DNA of 6,045 bases from an uncultured Bacteroidales bacterium (lineage in GTDB: Bacteria > Bacteroidota > Bacteroidia > Bacteroidales > UBA932), in the NCBI GenBank assembly GCA_900322025.1, contig ONYJ01000175.1, positions 1 to 6,045 on the forward strand. The letters run 5' to 3'. This document shows, one piece after another, positions 1 to 5,015 of the stretch; within the stretch, counting starts at the first letter, position 1; each line of letters starts with the position of its first letter. Made by a program: the position numbers and the translations under genes. Below the pieces are notes generated by a model, which saw only the letters and a list, made by a program, of their open reading frames with translations, was not told where the DNA came from and did not search any database.

Positions 1-65
1 ACGGGCCCCAATGGAATGGAAGCCCCAAGCCCTACTATTATTCCTTTAATAAAAACTTCAAACAT
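1..65 (-). CDS. LysE-family translocator, N-terminal fragment
   Basis: An ATG on the minus strand (complement of 63-65) opens a frame that runs off the left edge after 21 full codons. The visible peptide starts MFEVFIKGIIVG and continues LGASIPLGP. A short amphipathic start, a glycine-rich hydrophobic helix and a (S/A)IPLGP turn are typical of the first transmembrane segment of LysE/RhtB-type exporters, which move amino acids or other small solutes out across the inner membrane. No other part of the protein can be seen, so the substrate cannot be judged. The gene is divergent from lnt, with a 39-bp gap holding a matching -7 box on this strand. The family call rests on about 20 residues; another small multi-pass membrane protein is possible. 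Confidence 0.65.
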   Translation of the reverse strand, partial: MFEVFIKGIIVGLGASIPLGP

Positions 66-83
66 AATTAGTATCCGAAGCTG

Positions 84-91
84 CAAAATTA
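84..91 (-). promoter_or_regulatory. Putative -7 box for the LysE-type gene
   Basis: Read on the minus strand this is TAATTTTG, an exact match to the Bacteroidota -7 consensus TAnnTTTG. It ends 18 bp upstream of the ATG at 65, which predicts a transcript with a leader of only a dozen or so bases. I see no convincing -33 TTTG at the usual spacing; where it would lie is the first codons of lnt. The assignment rests on the consensus match and position. Confidence 0.5.
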
Positions 92-92
92 C

Positions 93-100
93 TAAATTTG
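93..100 (+). promoter_or_regulatory. Putative -7 box for lnt
   Basis: TAAATTTG matches the Bacteroidota -7 consensus TAnnTTTG exactly and ends 4 bp before the lnt ATG. With the usual short distance from -7 box to start point, transcription would begin at or next to the start codon, so the main lnt transcript may be leaderless. No clear -33 element is visible upstream. The box lies 1 bp from the oppositely oriented box at 84-91. Confidence 0.5.
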
Positions 101-104
101 AGAT

Positions 105-1721
105 ATGAAAAAAAATAGTAGCAAAAATCTTTGGTTATTATCTATCACATCGGGAATCCTACTCTCCATTCCATTTATCTTACCCCACTGTGGTCTTGTA
201 TCTCTATTTGCCTTAGTGCCTTTATTTGCTGCAGAATATATTGCATCTGAGAACAAAGTCAGGCATTTTTGGATTTACTACTATTCATGCTTCCTGCTAT
301 GGAATGTAATAAGCACATGGTGGATATGGTATGCCACACCTCCGGGAGCGGTAGCTGCTATAATCCTCAATGCACTGCAAATGGCTATAATTTTTAGGAT
401 ATTCCGCTTTCTTAAAACGAAGAAAAACACTCTGGGCGCATATATAGCTTTTGCTGCTATATGGTGCTGGTGGGAACATTGTTATCAGACATGGCAAGTA
501 ACCTGGCCTTGGCTTACCCTCGGCAACAGTTTTGCCCAAAGCATCAAACACATTCAATGGTATGAGGTAACCGGCAGTATAGCAGGTTCTTTGTGGATTA
601 TTCTTGCAAACATACTTGTTTTTACAACCATACGCAGTGCTTCTTTGGGCAAGCAATATTCGCGATGGGCTATTGCCGCATTAACGCTGATTATTGTCCC
701 AAGCACTATATCACATATCAGATATGCACAGCTCGGAAAAACCATTGCCGACTATCAAGAAACCGATGCCAAAGAAGTGGTGATTCTACAACCTAACATA
801 GACCCCTATGCAGATAAATTTGCAGGAAAAACACAGGTTCAACAAGACTCAATACTGCTGAAACTGGCCAACGAGAACACTTCTGATAAAACTTTTCTTG
901 TATTGGCTCCGGAAACATTCTTTAATCCATCCGCTATAGCGGGCAGTATTATAGAAAATCGCCCCGAAAATCCAACCTTAGACACTATAATGAGCTTTGC
1001 TTCAAGCCACAAAGTCAATTTTATATTTGGAGCTATCACTCAAAAGTACTATCCAAAAGCCACGAACAAACCCACCAGAAGCGCAAGAGAAGATATGGTT
1101 GGTATTTGGTGGGATGTCTTTAATACCGCTGTTTTTACAGACAAGAACAAGCAAATAGATTTTTACCATAAATCTAAACTTGTAATACTCGCAGAAACAA
1201 TACCTTATATCGGAGATAAAAGTGTCTTATCCAACTTAGGGATAGATTTGGGAGGCGGCTTCGGTAATTTTGGAGTTCAGCAGTCCAGAAGCATTTTCAA
1301 TACAGAAGAAAATATCAGTATAGGTACTGCCGTTTGCTACGAATCTGTCTTTGGCAACTTCTTTAGAGAATATATCAAAGCCGGCGCCAATTTAATGACA
1401 ATAATAACCAACGATGGATGGTGGAAGAATACGGCCGGCCATATTCAACATCTTCATTATGCATCGCTTAGAGCTATAGAAACAAGAAGAGATATAGCAA
1501 GAAGCGCCAATACCGGCATCTCTGCCATCATAAACAAGCGAGGAGATATTATAAGTCCAACTCAATGGTGGAAAGAATGTGCCATCATAGGTAACGTTTA
1601 CCCGAGCGAGCATATCACCCCGTTTGTAAGATACGGCGATTTAATAGGCAAGAACTGCAGTATAGTTGCTCTTGCACTCATTTTAGTTCTATTGGTCTCT
1701 AAGCGGAAGAATTACGCTTAG
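105..1721 (+). CDS. lnt: Apolipoprotein N-acyltransferase (Lnt)
   Basis: Lnt transfers an acyl chain from phospholipid to the free amino group of the N-terminal cysteine of diacylated lipoproteins, the last step of lipoprotein maturation in the inner membrane. The 538-residue length fits the family. Residues 1 to about 205 form a multi-pass membrane domain with an early LPHCG turn and a WPWLTLGNSFAQ stretch. Residues about 223-500 form the periplasmic carbon-nitrogen hydrolase domain, and a final membrane helix covers about 516-532. The catalytic triad is intact: Glu270 in LAPE, Lys356 in YHKSKLV and Cys411 in AVCYES, with the supporting Glu364 in ILAET and Glu413 also present. The start is the only sensible one: an A-rich opening (MKKNSSKN) precedes the first helix, and a -7 box lies 4 bp upstream. 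The 3' end overlaps the convergent pgpH by 23 bp. The neighbours give no functional link. Confidence 0.96.
   Translation: MKKNSSKNLWLLSITSGILLSIPFILPHCGLVSLFALVPLFAAEYIASENKVRHFWIYYYSCFLLWNVISTWWIWYATPPGAVAAIILNALQMAIIFRIFRFLKTKKNTLGAYIAFAAIWCWWEHCYQTWQVTWPWLTLGNSFAQSIKHIQWYEVTGSIAGSLWIILANILVFTTIRSASLGKQYSRWAIAALTLIIVPSTISHIRYAQLGKTIADYQETDAKEVVILQPNIDPYADKFAGKTQVQQDSILLKLANENTSDKTFLVLAPETFFNPSAIAGSIIENRPENPTLDTIMSFASSHKVNFIFGAITQKYYPKATNKPTRSAREDMVGIWWDVFNTAVFTDKNKQIDFYHKSKLVILAETIPYIGDKSVLSNLGIDLGGGFGNFGVQQSRSIFNTEENISIGTAVCYESVFGNFFREYIKAGANLMTIITNDGWWKNTAGHIQHLHYASLRAIETRRDIARSANTGISAIINKRGDIISPTQWWKECAIIGNVYPSEHITPFVRYGDLIGKNCSIVALALILVLLVSKRKNYA
1699..1721. repeat. Inverted repeat holding both stop codons of lnt and pgpH
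   Basis: CTAAGCG at 1699-1705 and its exact reverse complement CGCTTAG at 1715-1721 flank a 9-base loop. The arms end exactly at the two gene ends: the lnt TAG is the last three bases of the right arm, and the pgpH stop (CTA on the plus strand) is the first three of the left arm. As RNA, the hairpin could form at the 3' end of either convergent transcript. No run of T follows on either strand, so it is not a classical intrinsic terminator. It may protect 3' ends, weakly terminate both ways, or be chance. Confidence 0.45.
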
Positions 1722-3744
1722 GATAGGCTATTCTGGCATGATATATTTCTCTTATCTGACGCTTTAATACAGACTTTATAATATTCAAGTTCTTGAAGGT
1801 TATGTCTGCTCGCATTAACTGATTGCCTGCTATACGCTTAGACACTACATTATCTACAAGAGCGGATATCGTTTCTTCTGAATACTCCGACAAAGAACGG
1901 GCTGCCGCCTCTACTGCATCTGAAATCATTACCACAACTTCTTCTTTTGTTGAAGGCAGATTTCCCTGATAAGTAAATAGATACTTGTCTGCAGGATCTC
2001 CACCATTATTACAATAAACATTGTAGAAATACTCTGCAACAGAATGTCCGTGGTGCGACAAAATAAAGTCTTTTATAAGTTTGGGAAGTTTTGCCTTATC
2101 GGCCATAGCCACTCCGTCCTCTACATGCTTGATAATAGTTTGGGCACTTTCTACAGGAGATAACTCTTTGTGATAATTGATGCCGGCTCTGGAATTTTCT
2201 ATAAATGCCTGTGGATTATTTAATTTACCTATATCGTGATACAAAGCTCCCACTCTCGCTATTCGTGGATTACAACCTATGGCAAGCGCAGCTCTCTCCG
2301 CAAGATTTGCCACTTGCATGGAATGTTGAAATGTACCCGGGGCCTTTGTTGCAAGTTCTTCAAGTATCTTATTCTCCGTATCAGATAAATCCTTTAAAGT
2401 TGAAATAGATACCATGTAGAACATTTTTTCCATAAGGAAGACAAAAGGATAAGTTACCACTACCAATACCGAACCTATGAACAGGTACAAATAGATTTTC
2501 TGATCCAGCGGGAATATCGTACCTTCAGAAAGCAACTTAAACCCAATATGTACAATTACTGCAGCAATAAACAAATAAAGTGTATTGACAAACTGTAACC
2601 AGCCTCTCTGATATAGAGAAAATGTTACAAATGCAATAGTGCCACTTACGGCTGCTATCATATACAATTCTATGCCGCTTTCAGAAATTAAAAGCAAAGG
2701 CATTACAGATACAAGATAAACTGGCAGAACAACCCTATTGTAAAGGAAGGCACTGATATACAGCACAGATACGGCAAATGGCAACAGATACAATAAATCT
2801 GGGGAAATTTTTCGCACCAACATCATTACTACAAAATTGAGGCACATAATAAATACCAAAAAATTGAATTCGTTTTGATGGGTAAGCACATCCGGATCTG
2901 AAAAATAAACTGCTATATAAAGCAATACTAAAAGCAGCGATATAATCAGCAAATGGCCGAGATATAACATAAAGATATTCCCCGAATAACCTACGCTTTT
3001 CTGATATTCAGCTTTATACGAATCTAATATCTGTGCTATTTCGGCTGTTACAATCTCGCCTTCTGATACTATATTTTCTCCGGCATAAACCATACCTTTT
3101 GTGGGAGAAATATAATCTACAGCCATTCGATGCAATTCGTCTGTAGTGCTCTTATCGTATATGAGGTTGGGGGATATATAATCTTCAATAGCCAAAGAGG
3201 CACACAGAGAATCGATGTCTAAATGAGGAAAAGCATATTTAAGCTCAGCTTCCACGGTTTTTATGGCCTTCTGGGGAGTATATAGATCTTTTTCTATTTC
3301 AGAGGAGGCATTTCTTCCTCGCTGTATAAATACCACTTTGTCTTCCAGCACTTTTTCCGGTAATATTCCTGTCTGATAAATATCGGCAATAGATTTTGAA
3401 ACTATATCCTGAACAGCAGATGACACACTATCAGAAAAACATTTTTCTGAAAAAGAAGTAAGAGCTTTGTTAAAGGCATTTTCATCTTTTCTAAAGTACT
3501 GAATCATAGATTCAGCCGCCCTGCTCTTTTCTTTTAAAAGTTCTTCCTGTGTCTTTAGAATTGGAAAATCTATAGGCGCCTCTAATGTAGCATACAACCA
3601 AGGCGAGCCTTTTTTGTAGTGATAACGGAATTTGCCTTCGGTTGGATAAAAGAACATCATAACAACCAATGCTATGCCCAGTGCCAGAAAGTTCCCTCGC
3701 TTTCCAAGCACTTTCCTCAACTTGAACAGATCTACCCTTTCCAT
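1699..3744 (-). CDS. pgpH: 7TM-HD cyclic-di-AMP phosphodiesterase (PgpH type)
   Basis: PgpH-type proteins hydrolyse the second messenger c-di-AMP to pApA at the inner membrane, and so influence potassium and osmotic balance and envelope stress. The 681 residues show the full architecture: one membrane helix at about 18-33; an extracytoplasmic 7TMR-HDED domain at about 34-255; seven membrane helices at about 256-440; and a cytosolic HD domain at about 455-665. The HD metal ligands are all present: His474 (TFQHS), His503-Asp504 (YHDIGK), His540 (IIKHVEDG), His564-His565 (SHHGH) and Asp609 (ISDA). The KFRYHYKKGSPW stretch after the first helix is typical of Bacteroidota members. The start ATG lies inside an inverted repeat and has no Shine-Dalgarno. 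The 3' end overlaps lnt tail to tail; the 5' end is divergent from the nuclease gene. Enzyme assignment is strong; the physiological role is inferred from the family. Confidence 0.95.
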   Translation of the reverse strand: MERVDLFKLRKVLGKRGNFLALGIALVVMMFFYPTEGKFRYHYKKGSPWLYATLEAPIDFPILKTQEELLKEKSRAAESMIQYFRKDENAFNKALTSFSEKCFSDSVSSAVQDIVSKSIADIYQTGILPEKVLEDKVVFIQRGRNASSEIEKDLYTPQKAIKTVEAELKYAFPHLDIDSLCASLAIEDYISPNLIYDKSTTDELHRMAVDYISPTKGMVYAGENIVSEGEIVTAEIAQILDSYKAEYQKSVGYSGNIFMLYLGHLLIISLLLVLLYIAVYFSDPDVLTHQNEFNFLVFIMCLNFVVMMLVRKISPDLLYLLPFAVSVLYISAFLYNRVVLPVYLVSVMPLLLISESGIELYMIAAVSGTIAFVTFSLYQRGWLQFVNTLYLFIAAVIVHIGFKLLSEGTIFPLDQKIYLYLFIGSVLVVVTYPFVFLMEKMFYMVSISTLKDLSDTENKILEELATKAPGTFQHSMQVANLAERAALAIGCNPRIARVGALYHDIGKLNNPQAFIENSRAGINYHKELSPVESAQTIIKHVEDGVAMADKAKLPKLIKDFILSHHGHSVAEYFYNVYCNNGGDPADKYLFTYQGNLPSTKEEVVVMISDAVEAAARSLSEYSEETISALVDNVVSKRIAGNQLMRADITFKNLNIIKSVLKRQIREIYHARIAYPKRNSSA

Positions 3745-3766
3745 CTTATAAAATTCTTATAAGATG
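3742..3766. repeat. Perfect 10-bp inverted repeat including the pgpH start codon
   Basis: CATCTTATAA at 3742-3751 is repeated in reverse complement as TTATAAGATG at 3757-3766, with a 5-base spacer (AATTC). Because TTATAA is itself palindromic, the element also holds two direct copies of TCTTATAA starting at 3744 and 3755. They are 11 bp apart, close to one helical turn. The pgpH ATG is formed by one end of the repeat. It could be an operator for a dimeric regulator covering the transcription start, or, if the transcript includes both arms, a hairpin that hides the start codon. The symmetry is seen directly; the role is inferred. Confidence 0.6.
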
Positions 3767-3798
3767 CAATTTAAGTAGAAAATAGCTAATCACCCAAA
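3767..3798 (-). promoter_or_regulatory. Putative pgpH promoter
   Basis: On the minus strand a TTTG at 3795-3798 is followed 21 bp later by TAAATTG at 3767-3773. This resembles the Bacteroidota -33 (TTTG) and -7 (TAnnTTTG) elements at a plausible spacing, but the -7 match lacks one T. The predicted start point would fall in or just before the distal arm of the inverted repeat at 3742-3766. An overlapping symmetric protein site there could therefore block initiation. Confidence 0.35.
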
Positions 3799-3807
3799 AA
3801 AACGGAC

Positions 3808-3815
3808 TATATTTG
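3808..3815 (+). promoter_or_regulatory. Putative -7 box for the nuclease operon
   Basis: TATATTTG matches TAnnTTTG exactly and ends 7 bp before the ATG at 3823, again implying a leaderless or nearly leaderless transcript. No obvious -33 TTTG is found upstream. It sits within the same 78-bp divergent gap as the proposed pgpH promoter, so the two could interfere or be co-regulated. Confidence 0.5.
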
Positions 3816-3822
3816 CATCATC

Positions 3823-4671
3823 ATGAAACGAATAACCCTAATATCCGTAATTTTAGCCATTACCGCTTCTGCTGTTTTCTTAGCCTACTCTCCATTTCGA
3901 GGTACTCCAATGGAAAAGTCGGCTAAGCTCAATAGCTGGTGGAATGAGGTGGTTAAGACCAAGTATTACACAGTAGATTTTAGCCTATTCACATTCAGAG
4001 ATATAAAAGAACTAAAAAGAAGAAAATATAAAGACGATTGGCAACAGGCTCAGAAACTGCTACTAAGAATACCTCGTAGCGAGCGGAACAATAACTGGTT
4101 AGCTGTATATGATAACAGAAAACATTTCTGCGGCTTGCTGAGCGAAAACAAGATAATAGCCAATGCAGGCACCAAAGGCTCGCAAGGTAAAGAAGTTTAT
4201 CTGAATATGTTCCTTAATACAAAGCATTTACCTTCGGCCCACTATCTTGTAGATAATATCAGTTATTACACAGATAACCTTGGAAGAATAGTGAGAGTGT
4301 ATTGTCCCGATCTTCAACTAAAACCCAGAGGGCGCAACCAAAAATCTCAAAGATATTCCGTAGGTTTTAAGGAAGGTAAAAAGGGAGATAATTGCGGACA
4401 TCTTATACCCCAAGCACTGTATGGCCCTGCCGAACAAATCAATTATGTACCGCAAAGAAGAGAGCTTAACGCCGGTAGTATCTTGGAGTTAGAGAAAAAA
4501 GCCATAAACGCAAAAAAAGCCGGTAGATTGGTCAAGTACGATATCAAGATATTGTATCACAATAATGAGAAAAGGCCTTACGGTTTCGAGAGCAGCGTTA
4601 AAGCGTACGACAATACAGGTAAGCTAGTAGCCAACTATACAGGTGTATTCGATAATAGTATTCATAAATAG
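3823..4671 (+). CDS. Exported DNA/RNA non-specific endonuclease
   Basis: The 282 residues start with a signal peptide or N-terminal anchor: Lys2-Arg3, then a hydrophobic stretch at 4-21, with no lipobox cysteine. The product should therefore act outside the cytoplasm. Residues about 26-140 are charged and match nothing I recognise. Residues about 145-268 fit the DNA/RNA non-specific endonuclease family (His-Asn metal finger, NS_2 type). They show a YYTDNLGRIVRVY entry strand, GDNCGHLIP with presumed catalytic His193, INYVPQ (207-211) and presumed metal-binding Asn216 in ELNAG, then LELEKKA and a closing KRPYGFESSVKAYD strand. The family usually has a Trp soon after that Asn; here it reads NAGSILELE. 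Cysteines 103, 161 and 191 could pair after export. The family cleaves DNA and RNA without sequence specificity, for nutrition, defence or as a toxin domain; no toxin-delivery domain is visible. The likely operon partner starts 15 bp downstream. Confidence 0.8.
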   Translation: MKRITLISVILAITASAVFLAYSPFRGTPMEKSAKLNSWWNEVVKTKYYTVDFSLFTFRDIKELKRRKYKDDWQQAQKLLLRIPRSERNNNWLAVYDNRKHFCGLLSENKIIANAGTKGSQGKEVYLNMFLNTKHLPSAHYLVDNISYYTDNLGRIVRVYCPDLQLKPRGRNQKSQRYSVGFKEGKKGDNCGHLIPQALYGPAEQINYVPQRRELNAGSILELEKKAINAKKAGRLVKYDIKILYHNNEKRPYGFESSVKAYDNTGKLVANYTGVFDNSIHK

Positions 4672-4685
4672 CAAAAACTAACATC

Positions 4686-5006
4686 ATGCAAACTCCAACG
4701 CCACCCCCATATATCAATCTTCTGGTTGAATATGCCCTAAATAATCTCAAAAGCTCCATAGCAGACCTAAATCTGATAAGATCTACATCGCTGAAGATTA
4801 CCACCTCCGAGAGAGAGGCCGTATTCAGCCAAAGCGCACTCACATATCAAGAAAAAATACTGTTGGATTGCTCCGGAGTTTTCAAACTTGCAAAAAAGAT
4901 ATTAGATCATCACGACCGCTGCTTTTCAACAATAAAAATTACAATTTTTTTCAGCAAGGGAGTAGTGAAAAACATAAGTTACAACTTATATCCTAAATAT
5001 TACTGA
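4686..5006 (+). CDS. Unrecognised 106-residue protein linked to the nuclease gene
   Basis: I do not recognise the family. The frame begins 15 bp after the nuclease stop with no promoter-like box between, so the two are probably co-transcribed. The protein has a proline-rich opening (MQTPTPPP), a likely helix at about 8-28, a polar middle, a second likely helix at about 54-76 (EKILLDCSGVFKLAKKILDH), and two likely beta strands near the end (STIKITIFF and VVKNISYNL). It has no signal peptide, no membrane helix and no zinc-ligand pattern, so a cytosolic location is expected. Cysteines are at 62 and 79. Its position could suit an immunity or accessory protein for the nuclease, but nothing in the sequence proves this. 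The stop lies 9 bp from the end of the convergent lactonase gene. Confidence 0.6.
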   Translation: MQTPTPPPYINLLVEYALNNLKSSIADLNLIRSTSLKITTSEREAVFSQSALTYQEKILLDCSGVFKLAKKILDHHDRCFSTIKITIFFSKGVVKNISYNLYPKYY

Positions 5007-5015
5007 GCTATCGCT

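Noticed and set aside
108..115. Run of eight A at codons 2-4 of lnt as a phase-variable tract
   Set aside because: A-rich codons right after the start are common in AT-leaning genomes, and Lnt is not expected to be switched off by slippage.
297..656. 119-codon open frame on the minus strand inside lnt
   Set aside because: It lies wholly within a strongly supported gene, has a composition unlike a real protein (many Cys, Tyr and Pro), and has no promoter or family match.
4598..4843. 81-codon minus-strand frame across the junction of the nuclease and the small gene
   Set aside because: It overlaps the ends of two plus-strand frames that share operon spacing, has no promoter box, and its hydrophobic look comes from the antisense of polar codons.
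4934..4951. AAAAATT followed by AATTTTTTT as a terminator or frameshift site within the small gene
   Set aside because: It has only A/T pairing with a tiny loop inside a frame that continues normally, and slipping gives no sensible longer product.
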